Shown here piece by piece: positions 23,307-32,182 of a stretch of 64,000 bases of DNA. Both the position numbers and the translations under genes were made by a program. Where the stretch lies: NCBI RefSeq assembly GCF_963665245.1, contig NZ_OY762267.1, positions 1,302,001 through 1,366,000 of the forward strand, written 5' to 3'. The DNA is from an uncultured Paludibaculum sp. GTDB taxonomy: Bacteria > Acidobacteriota > Terriglobia > Bryobacterales > Bryobacteraceae. Below the pieces are notes generated by a model. The model was given only the letters and a program-made list of their open reading frames with translations, was not told the DNA's origin and did not search any database. How positions within the stretch are numbered: the first letter of the stretch is position 1; each line of letters starts with the position of its first letter.

Positions 23307-24518
23307 ATGTTGTTTGACAAAACCCTACAGTCACTCCCGGTTACGGGACTCATTCTGGCAAGCCTGCTCATGGCCGGCTGCAAGCCAAAGGAAGCCGGCC
23401 CGGCGCGAGGCCCGGCCGAGGTCGCAACCGTCACCATCGGCACTGAACGTGTTGTGCTGACAACCCAACTGCCCGGCCGCACCTCGGCCTACCTGGTGGC
23501 GGAGATCCGCCCCCAGGTGAACGGTCTGATCCGAAGCCGCCTCTTTCAGGAAGGGGCCAACGTAAAAGCCGGCGATGTCCTTTATCAGATCGATCCGGAG
23601 CCCTACGAATCGGCCCACCGCCAGGCGAAGGCGTCGCTGAGGACAGCCGAAGCCGATCTGCTGACAGCGCAGGCGAACCTCCCGGCGCTCAAGTCGCGTG
23701 TCGAGCGCTATTCCGGTCTCGTGAGGATTCACGCCGTAGGCCAGCAGGACTATGACGATGCCACCACCGCACTGCGTCAGGCCGAAGCTCTGGTGGAATC
23801 GCGGCGCGCGGCCATCGAGATCAATCGCGCAGCGGTCGAAACGGCCCTCATCAACCTGTCCTACACACCCATCCGGGCGCCCATTTCCGGCCGTATCGGA
23901 AAGTCCAGTATCACGGTGGGCGCGCTGGCAACGGCTTACCAACCCACGCCGCTGGCCGTCATCCAGCAACTCGACCCCATCTACGTCGACGTGGCCCAGG
24001 CCAGCATGGAACTGCTGGGGTTGCGGCGCCGGATGGCGGACGGATCATTGAAAGCACAGGGCGCCACACAGAGGCGTGTCACGCTGCTGCTGGAAGATGG
24101 TTCGTCCTATCCGCTCGCCGGACTGCTGCAATACCGCGATGTGACGGTGGACCCGACCACGGGTTCGTTCTCGCTGCGGCTGGTCTTCCCCAACCCGAGA
24201 CAGGTTCTATTGCCCGGCATGTTTGTCCGAGCCTTGGTGGAAGAAGGTGTCAATGAGCACGCCATCCTCGCTCCGCAGCAGGGCGTCACGCGTGACACGA
24301 AGGGCCAGCCCGTGGCCTGGGTGGTGGACAACCAGAGCAAGGTGACGGAGCGGGCGCTGGAACTCGACCGGGCCATCGGCGACAAGTGGCTGGTTCTCAG
24401 CGGCCTGGCCGCCGGCGACCAACTGATTGTGGAAGGCTCGCAACGCGTGCGTCCGGGCGACAAGGTGCACGCCGTTCCATTCAAAGCGAGCCCGAAGAAA
24501 GTGGGCGGCGATGTCTAG
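23307..24518 (+). CDS. RND efflux periplasmic adaptor (membrane fusion protein)
   Basis: The adaptor has 403 residues. The N-terminal signal ends in a lipobox (L-L-M-A-G-C), so the adaptor is anchored as a lipoprotein in the inner membrane. The AcrA/MexA architecture is visible: beta-barrel and lipoyl parts around V-A-E-I-R-P-Q-V-N-G-L-I and A-P-I-S-G-R-I-G-K, with an alpha-hairpin between (about 100-165). It links the inner-membrane pump to the outer-membrane channel encoded downstream. The stop codon overlaps the pump start region by 8 bases. It is the first gene of a three-gene operon behind the -24/-12 promoter at 23247. Confidence 0.93.
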   Translation: MLFDKTLQSLPVTGLILASLLMAGCKPKEAGPARGPAEVATVTIGTERVVLTTQLPGRTSAYLVAEIRPQVNGLIRSRLFQEGANVKAGDVLYQIDPEPYESAHRQAKASLRTAEADLLTAQANLPALKSRVERYSGLVRIHAVGQQDYDDATTALRQAEALVESRRAAIEINRAAVETALINLSYTPIRAPISGRIGKSSITVGALATAYQPTPLAVIQQLDPIYVDVAQASMELLGLRRRMADGSLKAQGATQRRVTLLLEDGSSYPLAGLLQYRDVTVDPTTGSFSLRLVFPNPRQVLLPGMFVRALVEEGVNEHAILAPQQGVTRDTKGQPVAWVVDNQSKVTERALELDRAIGDKWLVLSGLAAGDQLIVEGSQRVRPGDKVHAVPFKASPKKVGGDV

Positions 24519-27500
24519 ATTCTTTCTCGACCGCCCCGTCTTCGCGTGGGTCATCTCCATTGCCATGATGCTGGCGGGGTGCGTGGCCATCTATACGCTG
24601 CCGATCTCGCAATATCCGCCCATCGCGCCGCCGGCCATCTCGATCACCACCGTGTTCCCGGGCGCTTCGGCCAAAACCGTGGAAGACAGCGTGGTCCAGA
24701 TTATCGAGCAGAAGATGACCGGCCTCGATCGCATGCTGTATATGGGGGCTACCAGCGACTCGACCGGTTCCGGCCGCATCGACCTGACTTTCGCGCCGGG
24801 TACCGACCCGGATCTGGCCTGGTCGAAGGTTCAGAACAAGCTGCAACTGGCCATGCCGATGCTGCCTGAAGTGGTGCAGCGGCAGGGCGTCACGGTGAGC
24901 AAGTCGACCCGCAACTATCTCATGTTGGTGGGCCTGGTTTCGGACAACCCCAAGGTGAACGAGCACGACCTCTCCGACTATGCGGTCTCGCAGATCCAGC
25001 CGTCACTGGCGAGGGTGCCGGGCGTGGGTGAAGTGGAGGCCTTCGGCTCTCAGTACGCCATGCGCGTCTGGCTCAATCCCGACAAACTAACGTCGTTCAA
25101 TATGACTTCGGACGATATCGTGGCGGGCATCCGGGCCTACAACGTGGAAGTCTCGGCCGGACAGTTCGGCGGCCAACCCGCCGTGCCGGGCCAGCGCCTG
25201 AATGCCTCGATCCTGGTGCAATCGCTGCTCAAAACGCCCGAGGAGTTCGGCGCGATTCCACTGCGGATCAACCCCGACGGCTCCACGGTGCGCGTCCGGG
25301 ATGTGGCGCGTACTGAGCTGGGTACCGAGTTCTACGACTCCCGGTCTTCGTACAACGGCAAGCCGGCAGCCGTGCTCGCCATCCGCCAGGAAGCCGGCGC
25401 CAACGCGCTGGATACGGCCGAGGCGATCCGCGCAAAGATGAAGGATCTGTCCAGGTACTTCCCCACCGGCATGGGCGTGGTGTATCCCTATGACACGACG
25501 CCGTTCGTGGTGGTCGCCATCAAGGATGTGGTTCGGACACTGATTGAAGCCATCATTCTGGTGTTCCTGATCATGTATTTGTTCCTGGGCAACATGCGGG
25601 CGACGCTGGTGCCTACCATTGCCGTGCCCGTTGTGATTCTGGGCACGTTTGGCGTACTCGGAGCGCTGGGCTTCTCGATCAACATGTTGACGATGTTCGC
25701 CATGGTGTTGGCCATCGGCCTGTTGGTGGACGACGCCATCGTCGTCGTGGAGAATGTCGAGCGCGTGATGAGCGAGGACGGCCTGCCGCCATGGGAGGCC
25801 ACAAAGAAGTCGATGGGCGAGATCACCGGAGCGCTGGTGGGCATTGGCTTCGTTTTGTCGGCTGTCTTTGCGCCGATGATCTTCTTCCCCGGCTCCACCG
25901 GCATCATCTACCGCCAGTTCTCAGTCACCGTCATCGCGTCGATGCTGCTGTCGGTGTTGGTTGCCCTCATCCTGACGCCGGTGCTGTGCGCCTCTCTCCT
26001 GAAACCGGTGGCCAAGGGGCACGAGGCGGCCGAGAGCGGCTTCCGGCTGCTGCGTCCCTTCTTCCTGGGCTTTGACCACATCTTCAACCGGCTGCGGGAC
26101 AGGTATCAGCTCTCGGTGCGGCACATTCTGGGCTTCAAGCTGCCTTATCTGTTCGTCTTCGCCGTGATCGTCGTGGCAATGGGGGTTCTGTTCACGCGGA
26201 TGCCTACCGCCTACCTGCCGGATGAGGATCAAGGCATGCTCATGGCCATGGTGCAACTGCCGGCGGGGTCCACGCGCGAGCAGACGGAGGAGGTCCTGAC
26301 GAAGGTCCGCCATCATTTCCTGGTGGACCAGAAGGACGCCGTCCAATCGTGCATGACCATCTCCGGCTTCAGCTTCGCTGGACGCGGCCAGGACCAGGGT
26401 ATGGCGTTCATCATGCTCAAGGACTGGGAACTACGCAACCGGCCGGAGCTGCGCGCGCAACAGGTGGCGGGCAAGGCCATGGGTTCGTTCGCATCGATGC
26501 GGAACGCTATCGTGTTCGCGTTTCCGCCGCCCGCGGTGGTGGAACTGGGCCAAGCCAAAGGATTTGACTTCATGTTGCAGGATCGCGGCGGGCTGGGCCA
26601 CGAGAAGCTGATGGAGGCCCGGAAACAACTGCTGGATCTGGCCGCCAAGGATCCGCGGCTGATGGCGGTCCGGCATAATGGGATTCCCGACGTGCCGCAG
26701 TATAAGGTCGATCTGGACTGGGAGAAGAGCGGCACACAAGGCGTCAGCGTCAGTTCGCTGCAGAACTCGATCTCAGCGGCCTTCGGCAGTGCTTACATCA
26801 ACGACTTCATCCAGGGCGGCCGCGTGAAACGCGTCTATGCGCAAGCCGACGCCCCGTTCCGCATGTTGCCTAGCGATCTGGACCGGCTCTATGTCAGGAA
26901 CCAGGCCGGCGGCATGGTTCCGGCCTCCTCACTAGCCAGTGGCCATTGGATCTTCGATTCACCGCGCCTGGAGCGCTACAACGCCTTCCCGTCACTGAAC
27001 TTCCTGGGTGAACCAGCGGCCGGGCGGAGTTCGGGCGAGGCCATGCAGGCCATGGAGGAGATCGTGACAAAGCTGCCGAAAGGCATTGGTTACGATTGGA
27101 CCGGCCTCTCCTACCAGGAGCGTGCCGGGCAGGCGCAAACCGGCCTCCTCTACTCTTTCTCGATCCTGGTGATCTTCCTGGTGCTGGCAGCGCTCTACGA
27201 GAGCTGGTCGATTCCCATCTCCATCATGCTGGCGTTGCCCCTAGGCGTGATCGGCGGCGTGGTGGCTTCCTCCTGGCGGGGGTTGCCGAATGACGTCTAC
27301 TTCCAGATCGGTCTGTTGACCGTGCTGGGCCTGACCACCAAGAACGCCATCCTGATCGTTCAGTTCGCCAAGATCCGCCTGGAGGAAGGGTCCAGCCTGA
27401 TCGACGCCACCTTGGATGCGGCCAAACTCCGGCTGCGTCCCATTGTGATGACTTCGCTGGCCTTCGGCTTCGGCGTGCTGCCTCTAGCCATCGCTCACGG

Positions 27501-27633
27501 GGCCGGCTCCGGCGCGCAGCAAGCCATCGGAACCAGCGTATTGGGCGGCATGGTGACAGCCACCTTCCTGGCCATCTTTTTCATCCCTCTGTTCTTCGTG
27601 ATGATCGTGCAGTTATTTAAGAGGGGCAAGTAA
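24511..27633 (+). CDS. RND multidrug efflux permease, HAE1 (AcrB/MexB) family
   Basis: The permease has 1040 residues, the usual HAE1 length. The ATG at 24511 begins M-S-R-F-F-L-D-R-P-V-F-A-W-V-I and overlaps the adaptor gene by 8 bases. Twelve membrane segments and two large periplasmic loops are evident. The proton-relay Asp pair is present in TM4 (G-L-L-V-D-D-A-I-V-V-V-E-N-V-E-R). P-I-S-Q-Y-P-P-I-A-P-P near the N-terminus is typical of hydrophobic and amphiphilic efflux pumps, which export drugs, dyes, solvents or signals from the periplasm using proton motive force. The substrate here is unknown. Confidence 0.95.
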   Translation: MSRFFLDRPVFAWVISIAMMLAGCVAIYTLPISQYPPIAPPAISITTVFPGASAKTVEDSVVQIIEQKMTGLDRMLYMGATSDSTGSGRIDLTFAPGTDPDLAWSKVQNKLQLAMPMLPEVVQRQGVTVSKSTRNYLMLVGLVSDNPKVNEHDLSDYAVSQIQPSLARVPGVGEVEAFGSQYAMRVWLNPDKLTSFNMTSDDIVAGIRAYNVEVSAGQFGGQPAVPGQRLNASILVQSLLKTPEEFGAIPLRINPDGSTVRVRDVARTELGTEFYDSRSSYNGKPAAVLAIRQEAGANALDTAEAIRAKMKDLSRYFPTGMGVVYPYDTTPFVVVAIKDVVRTLIEAIILVFLIMYLFLGNMRATLVPTIAVPVVILGTFGVLGALGFSINMLTMFAMVLAIGLLVDDAIVVVENVERVMSEDGLPPWEATKKSMGEITGALVGIGFVLSAVFAPMIFFPGSTGIIYRQFSVTVIASMLLSVLVALILTPVLCASLLKPVAKGHEAAESGFRLLRPFFLGFDHIFNRLRDRYQLSVRHILGFKLPYLFVFAVIVVAMGVLFTRMPTAYLPDEDQGMLMAMVQLPAGSTREQTEEVLTKVRHHFLVDQKDAVQSCMTISGFSFAGRGQDQGMAFIMLKDWELRNRPELRAQQVAGKAMGSFASMRNAIVFAFPPPAVVELGQAKGFDFMLQDRGGLGHEKLMEARKQLLDLAAKDPRLMAVRHNGIPDVPQYKVDLDWEKSGTQGVSVSSLQNSISAAFGSAYINDFIQGGRVKRVYAQADAPFRMLPSDLDRLYVRNQAGGMVPASSLASGHWIFDSPRLERYNAFPSLNFLGEPAAGRSSGEAMQAMEEIVTKLPKGIGYDWTGLSYQERAGQAQTGLLYSFSILVIFLVLAALYESWSIPISIMLALPLGVIGGVVASSWRGLPNDVYFQIGLLTVLGLTTKNAILIVQFAKIRLEEGSSLIDATLDAAKLRLRPIVMTSLAFGFGVLPLAIAHGAGSGAQQAIGTSVLGGMVTATFLAIFFIPLFFVMIVQLFKRGK

Positions 27634-27634
27634 C

Positions 27635-29044
27635 ATGAACCGCAAACTGCTTCTTCTGCTGTCCGTCCTCCTGCTTGGCGGATGCATGCGCAAGGTCCCC
27701 TATCAGCAGCCCGCCTCTCCGGTACCACCGGCCTGGCCACACAATGAACCCAGTCGGCCGGAAGGAGACTCCGCGCCGAAAGCCGCCGAGCTGCCGTGGC
27801 AGACGTTCTTTACGGACGATGGCCTGCGGAAGGTCATCGAAACCGCGCTGGCCAACAATCGCGACCTCAGAATGGCCGCGCTGCACATCGAGCGCGCGCA
27901 GGCGCTCTACCGTATTCAACGCGCACAGCAGTTCCCTACGGTGAACGCCACGGCCAGCGGCAGCCTCTACCGGCTGCCGAAGAATTCGTCCATCGGCGGA
28001 TTCGACGTATCCCAGGCCGTGACAGTGCAGCAATACACCGTCAACCTGGGGGCCTCGTCGTGGGAGGTGGACCTGTTTGGCCGGATCCGCAACCTGAAGA
28101 GCGCGGCGCTGGAGCAGTATCTGGCGACCGAGCAGGCGCGCACCGCCACGCAGATGGCGCTGGTGGCCAACGTGGCCAGCAGCTATCTTGCACTGGCCGC
28201 CGACCGCAAGAGCCTGCAACTGGCCCAGGCCACGTTCGACGCCCAGCAGTCGACCTACGAGTTGATCCGGCAGACGCGCGATGCGGGCGTCGCGACAGAC
28301 CTGGATTTGCAGCAGGCGCAAAGTCAAGTGGAATCCGCACGGGTCGACATCGCCCGCTACACGGGCCAGGTGACGCTGGACGAGAACGCACTGGACCTGT
28401 TGGTGGGCTCGCCGGTCGCATCCACGCTGCAGGCGCCCGAACTGAGCTCCGCCGGGGCCGTGAAAGATATCGCGACACAATTGCCGTCCGAGGTGCTGCT
28501 GCGCCGCCCGGACATCCTGGCGGCGGAGCATCAGTTGAGGGCCGCCTACGCCAACATCGGCGCCGCCCGGGCGGCTTACTTCCCCCGCATCGCGCTCACC
28601 GCGGGGACGGGACTGATGAGCAGCGACCTATCCAAGCTGTTCAACTCCACGGCGGGCACCTGGAACTTCGCTCCGCAGGTGGCGATCCCGCTGTTTGACT
28701 ACGGCACCCGCAAGGCGAACGTCAAGGTGGCCGAGGTTGATCGGGATCTCGCGGTAGCGGAGTATGAGAAAGCGATCCAAGCAGCATTTCGCGAGGTGAG
28801 CGACTCTCTGAGCCAGCGGACTCGACTGATGGAGCAGCAGCAGGCGCAACAGGCCCTGGTGGACACACTGGAGCAGACTTACCGCTTGTCCGAGGCCCGC
28901 TACAAGGCAGGCCTCGACAGCTATCTGAGTGTACTGGTGGCACAGCGCGCGCTCTATGGAGGCCAGCAAGGGCTGGTCGGGCTACGCCTGGCCCGACTGG
29001 GCAACCTGGTCACGCTGTACAAGGCCCTGGGCGGCGGGGCGTAG
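27635..29044 (+). CDS. Outer membrane efflux channel, NodT/OprM family
   Basis: The channel has 469 residues, a lipoprotein signal (L-L-L-L-S-V-L-L-L-G-G-C-M) and two repeated TolC-like halves of beta strands and long helices (about 60-260 and 270-460; L-R-M-A-A-L-H-I-E-R-A-Q-A-L and L-R-A-A-Y-A-N-I-G-A-A-R-A-A-Y-F-P-R are the two landmark helices). It forms the trimeric exit duct of the pump encoded by the two preceding genes. The ATG follows the permease stop by one base. It is the last gene of the operon. Confidence 0.94.
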   Translation: MNRKLLLLLSVLLLGGCMRKVPYQQPASPVPPAWPHNEPSRPEGDSAPKAAELPWQTFFTDDGLRKVIETALANNRDLRMAALHIERAQALYRIQRAQQFPTVNATASGSLYRLPKNSSIGGFDVSQAVTVQQYTVNLGASSWEVDLFGRIRNLKSAALEQYLATEQARTATQMALVANVASSYLALAADRKSLQLAQATFDAQQSTYELIRQTRDAGVATDLDLQQAQSQVESARVDIARYTGQVTLDENALDLLVGSPVASTLQAPELSSAGAVKDIATQLPSEVLLRRPDILAAEHQLRAAYANIGAARAAYFPRIALTAGTGLMSSDLSKLFNSTAGTWNFAPQVAIPLFDYGTRKANVKVAEVDRDLAVAEYEKAIQAAFREVSDSLSQRTRLMEQQQAQQALVDTLEQTYRLSEARYKAGLDSYLSVLVAQRALYGGQQGLVGLRLARLGNLVTLYKALGGGA

Positions 29045-29131
29045 GCCCAACGGACTGAGGCGGGCGCCTGAGGGACTCGTCGCTGTTCTTTCTTCTGCTC
29101 CGGCTCCATCATTGAGGGCAAGGAGCGGTGT

Positions 29132-29878
29132 ATGCGCGAACGAGTGGTCGCCAGTTCGATCATGATTCTGGCCGTCGTGTTCGGGGTGGGTTCCCTGGCC
29201 CTGTTCATCGGGTTCCCCGTGGGGTCAGTGGAAGCCACCACGACTCGATGGCCGCTTGTCGGCATTCTCTTGTGGGATGGTCTGCTATCCCTTGTCTTCT
29301 TCCTGCAACACAGCGGGATGGTACGCCGGCAGTTTCGCGCCAAAGTTGCCGGCGTCATTCCGCCGCCGTATTACCGGGCGGTGTACACGATCGCTACCGG
29401 AGTCGTGCTGGCCGGCGTTGTCGTACTTTGGCAGCCTTCCAGAGATCACTTACTTTTAGTCCCGGGACCTCTTAGCTGGGCGGCCCGAGCCCTGATCCTC
29501 GGGGCCGTCGCACTGTTCCTATGGGGTGCCTTCACACTGCGAGACCTCGATCTATTCGGCCTCGGCTCCATCAGGATGCACCTGCGAGGTGGGGCCGAGC
29601 CGGCGCCCGTGTTCATCGTCCGCGGCCCCTATCGCTGGGTGCGCCATCCCTGGTACCTCGGTGCGATCCTGCTTTTCTGGTCGTCCACCGACATTACCTC
29701 CGACCGCTTGCTCTTCAACATCTTGTGGACCGGATGGATCTACGTCGCTACCCGGTGGGAAGAGGCCGACCTGCTGAAGGACTTCGGGTGCGCGTACGAG
29801 GCGTACCGCCGGCAGGTGCCGATGCTTATCCCCTGGCGCCGTCCATATGCGGCCAGCCCGGCCGCCGCCGCCCAATAG
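29132..29878 (+). CDS. Isoprenylcysteine methyltransferase-like (ICMT/PEMT superfamily) membrane protein
   Basis: The protein has 248 residues and five to six membrane helices. The C-terminal signature G-P-Y-R-W-V-R-H-P-W-Y-L-G (about 163-175) and the late E-E-A-D-L (about 205) match the SAM-binding core of ICMT/PEMT/NnrU-type methyltransferases, which methylate lipids, isoprenylated peptides or small thiols at the membrane. An AAGGAG site precedes the ATG. It sits alone, 87 bases after the efflux operon; there is no sign that they share a function. Methanethiol S-methyltransferase is one alternative name. Confidence 0.75.
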   Translation: MRERVVASSIMILAVVFGVGSLALFIGFPVGSVEATTTRWPLVGILLWDGLLSLVFFLQHSGMVRRQFRAKVAGVIPPPYYRAVYTIATGVVLAGVVVLWQPSRDHLLLVPGPLSWAARALILGAVALFLWGAFTLRDLDLFGLGSIRMHLRGGAEPAPVFIVRGPYRWVRHPWYLGAILLFWSSTDITSDRLLFNILWTGWIYVATRWEEADLLKDFGCAYEAYRRQVPMLIPWRRPYAASPAAAAQ

Positions 29879-29991
29879 GACGGTCACTCTTCACACACCA
29901 CGAGTCAGAGCTATTGGAGTCGAGGGGGATCGTGAAGATGGCGCGGCCCGGTCCGGTCAGTTGATGTCCGCAACCCGCGCCGGCCGAGGCC

Positions 29992-30459
29992 CTACTGGCC
30001 CAGTTGGGGGAGGTGCGAGGCGGTGATTTCCACGGACGTTCCGGGCTGGCGCAGTCCGCCGATGAGAGGCAGCAACTCCCTCACTCTCTGGTCTCGCATC
30101 CACAGCCCGCCCCAGACCAGCGTGCCCATCATCACGGGAAAGAGAACCGGAAACCACGGTGCGCCAACACGTACATGGGTGGCCACCGCGCCGCCCAGGT
30201 AGCCCGTGAGCAGCAGCGCGCCCAACAGCGAGGTGCGTGGGACGACATAGAGGATCGTGCAAACCGTGAGGACGATGCCCAGCGGAATGATGACATTCTC
30301 GGCGTAACCGAGTTGCAGGGTTCCTTCCAGCACCGGCGCGGGCTTGAACAGCTTAGCCACGCCGTCGGCCAGAAGGAAGAGGGAGGCCAGACCGCTCATC
30401 GCGCGGCCGGCCCAGAGTCTGCCCCGAGAGACAGAAGTGCTGGTGGTGTTGAATTCCAT
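29992..30459 (-). CDS. DoxX family membrane protein
   Basis: The protein has 155 residues, started at the ATG at 30459 because of a GGAGA ribosome-binding site and because the upstream extension overlaps the next gene. Four membrane helices are visible, with S-L-F-L-L-A-D-G-V-A-K-L-F-K-P near the N-terminus, typical of the DoxX/DoxX-like family. The role is unknown. It is the last of a minus-strand run with DUF1801, YCII and possibly DinB genes, all small stress-type genes often found together in soil bacteria. Confidence 0.85.
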   Translation of the reverse strand: MEFNTTSTSVSRGRLWAGRAMSGLASLFLLADGVAKLFKPAPVLEGTLQLGYAENVIIPLGIVLTVCTILYVVPRTSLLGALLLTGYLGGAVATHVRVGAPWFPVLFPVMMGTLVWGGLWMRDQRVRELLPLIGGLRQPGTSVEITASHLPQLGQ

Positions 30460-30473
30460 GACAGTCTCCTTTT

Positions 30474-30875
30474 CTACTTTCGTTTGCTCGCATCGCCGAC
30501 TTCGGCGTTGAACTTCACGGCCGCCCGGATCCACTGCCGTACTGGGAATTTGGCGAGATCGCTCAACGCGCTCAACTTCACGTGACGGACACTGCCGCCC
30601 TCCCCTTCCAGCAGTCCCGCCGGATCCGGCAGCGACGGGCCGTGCCAGAATCCCAGCGTGACGTGGCGGCTGGCCGGCTTGAACAGGACGAATGGGCCAC
30701 CGTGGTCCCAGATGGGATGACCCCATTTGATGAGGCGGGTAGCAGAGGGAGCCTCCTCCGCAACAAGGCTGCACAGCGCCTCGAAGATCTCCCTTTGCCA
30801 GGGATCGAGGCGCGCAGCCCAGGCTTCGACAGCATCCGGTTGAACCGCCGCAGGTGGTTTCGAATCTCGTTTCAT
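30474..30875 (-). CDS. DUF1801 domain protein
   Basis: The protein has 133 residues from the ATG at 30875. The pattern W-Q-R-E-I-F-E-A-L-C-S-L-V, R-L-I-K-W-G-H-P-I-W, F-V-L-F-K-P-A-S-R-H-V-T-L-G-F matches the DUF1801/YdhG fold, a small alpha-beta domain of unknown biochemical role. The stop lies 15 bases before the DoxX start, and the YCII stop 13 bases upstream, so the three genes likely form an operon. Confidence 0.8.
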   Translation of the reverse strand: MKRDSKPPAAVQPDAVEAWAARLDPWQREIFEALCSLVAEEAPSATRLIKWGHPIWDHGGPFVLFKPASRHVTLGFWHGPSLPDPAGLLEGEGGSVRHVKLSALSDLAKFPVRQWIRAAVKFNAEVGDASKRK

Positions 30876-30888
30876 TGGGGGACTCCGT

Positions 30889-31281
30889 TCACGCGGCGGA
30901 CGCCGCAGGGCAGACGTCCGCTCCGAACATGGGCCGGATTTCGCATTCGCCTTCGTAGCTCGGCCCAAGGGTTGCCAGGTGAAGCTGCATCATGATGCAG
31001 CCCTGTTCGATGGCCTCTTCCCTGGTCTTCGCTTCGAGGATGGCAAAGCCGGCGATCAGCTCCTTGGTTTCGGCAAACGGGCCGTCGAGGATCGCGAGCG
31101 CCCCATTCTTCGCCTGTACACGCGCGCCCTGGGAACTAGGCGAAAGACCGCCCGCAGCCACGACCACGCCGGATCGCACCCCCTCTTCGGTCAGTTTGCC
31201 CACGGCCGCCATCAGTTCTGGATTGGGCGGCAAGCCAGCCTCGGACTCCTGGGTGGCCTTAATCATCATCATGAATCGCAT
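30889..31281 (-). CDS. YCII/DGPF domain protein
   Basis: The protein has 130 residues from the ATG at 31281, which follows a GGAAACGGAG-type site. It starts M-R-F-M-M-M-I-K-A-T and contains I-L-D-G-P-F-A-E-T-K-E-L-I-A-G-F, the DGPF motif of the YCII superfamily (a ferredoxin-like dimeric fold, sometimes fused to or beside ECF sigma factors). No enzymatic role is established for this subfamily. First gene of the likely YCII-DUF1801-DoxX operon. Confidence 0.88.
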   Translation of the reverse strand: MRFMMMIKATQESEAGLPPNPELMAAVGKLTEEGVRSGVVVAAGGLSPSSQGARVQAKNGALAILDGPFAETKELIAGFAILEAKTREEAIEQGCIMMQLHLATLGPSYEGECEIRPMFGADVCPAASAA

Positions 31282-31505
31282 CGATTGATCTCCGTTTCCT
31301 TGCATCCGCGCTCTACCTGGACGTCGAACGAAGATCTGGAGGATCGACAGGAGGGGTGTGATTTTTTTCTGGCGAACCGGGTGGAGGCAGAGGCGCTCAG
31401 CCAGGATGCTGACGTCGCGTGGTTGGACGGGCACCCGCTCAGTCCCCTTCGCGGTTCGCAACGGGAACAACCGGTCCGGCTGGGGGCTCGGAGGGCGTTA
31501 CGGGG

Positions 31506-32111
31506 CTAGCGCCAGAGGTTCACCTTCATGGGGGCCGGGTTGCCCGGCTGTTTCACTCGCACTTCCAGTGCGCCATCCGCGCCTGTGCCATCCGGCGAGG
31601 CGAAGATCAGCATGTACTGGTTGGCGACTTCCACCACTGCCTTCGATGCATCGGCCGCGTCAACGCGCAGCGCATAGATTCCACCGGGGACGCTCCCTGA
31701 GGCTCCGCCACTGGTTGTGACGATCAATGCTTTCCGTGGAGTGGACGAGGCCATCAACTGCCGGACCGCCTCGGGCACGGTTCTGGCCTGCGTCAATTCA
31801 TTGGGAGCCTGTGCGGAAAGATCGGCCAAGGGCGTGTCGCTGACCACCGCGATGGCGGTGGGCTCGCCCGCTGCTGAGAAGCGGGTAATCTCTCTCTTCG
31901 CGCCGCCCTCCGCCACCTCGAAGACGCTTTGATCGAGGCCGGTCACGAAGCGGTGGGCCGGATCAGTGACGGTCAGGAGAACCGTCCTTTGAACCGGGGC
32001 TTGCTGCGCGAAAACAGGCGCCAGTACGCCAGCAGTGAGAGACAGGGTGACGGCGGCGATGGCGGGCAATCCACCGATGTGGAGACTCCGGGGACAGAAA
32101 TGGCCTGTCAT
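31506..32111 (-). CDS. Short secreted protein resembling the N-terminus of VWFA-related Acidobacterial proteins
   Basis: The protein has 201 residues with a signal peptide (about 1-36, ending A-P-V-F-A-Q-Q). The mature part reads T-V-L-L-T-V-T-D-P-A-H-R-F-V-T-G-L-D-Q-S-V-F-E-V-A-E-G-G, the opening seen in 'VWFA-related Acidobacterial domain' proteins, but the von Willebrand A domain with its metal site is missing or very reduced: after a short stretch (A-I-A-V-V-S-D-T-P-L) it runs to a final beta segment. It looks like a shortened but intact paralogue. Function unknown. Confidence 0.6.
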   Translation of the reverse strand: MTGHFCPRSLHIGGLPAIAAVTLSLTAGVLAPVFAQQAPVQRTVLLTVTDPAHRFVTGLDQSVFEVAEGGAKREITRFSAAGEPTAIAVVSDTPLADLSAQAPNELTQARTVPEAVRQLMASSTPRKALIVTTSGGASGSVPGGIYALRVDAADASKAVVEVANQYMLIFASPDGTGADGALEVRVKQPGNPAPMKVNLWR

Positions 32112-32145
32112 ATGGAATGATTCTGCGTCATTGCCGGCCGCGCGT

Positions 32146-32171
32146 CCAGAAAAATCCGCGTATTTTTCTGG
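32146..32171. repeat. Perfect hairpin between DinB and VWFA-like genes
   Basis: CCAGAAAAAT (32146-32155) and ATTTTTCTGG (32162-32171) form a perfect 10-bp stem around a 6-base loop. CGGCCG flanks it on both sides (32135-32140 and 32172-32177) and could lengthen the stem with a bulge. It lies just downstream of the DinB stop on the minus strand and 35 bases upstream of the VWFA-like start, so a terminator or an operator are both possible. Confidence 0.5.
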
Positions 32172-32182
32172 CGGCCGCATCT

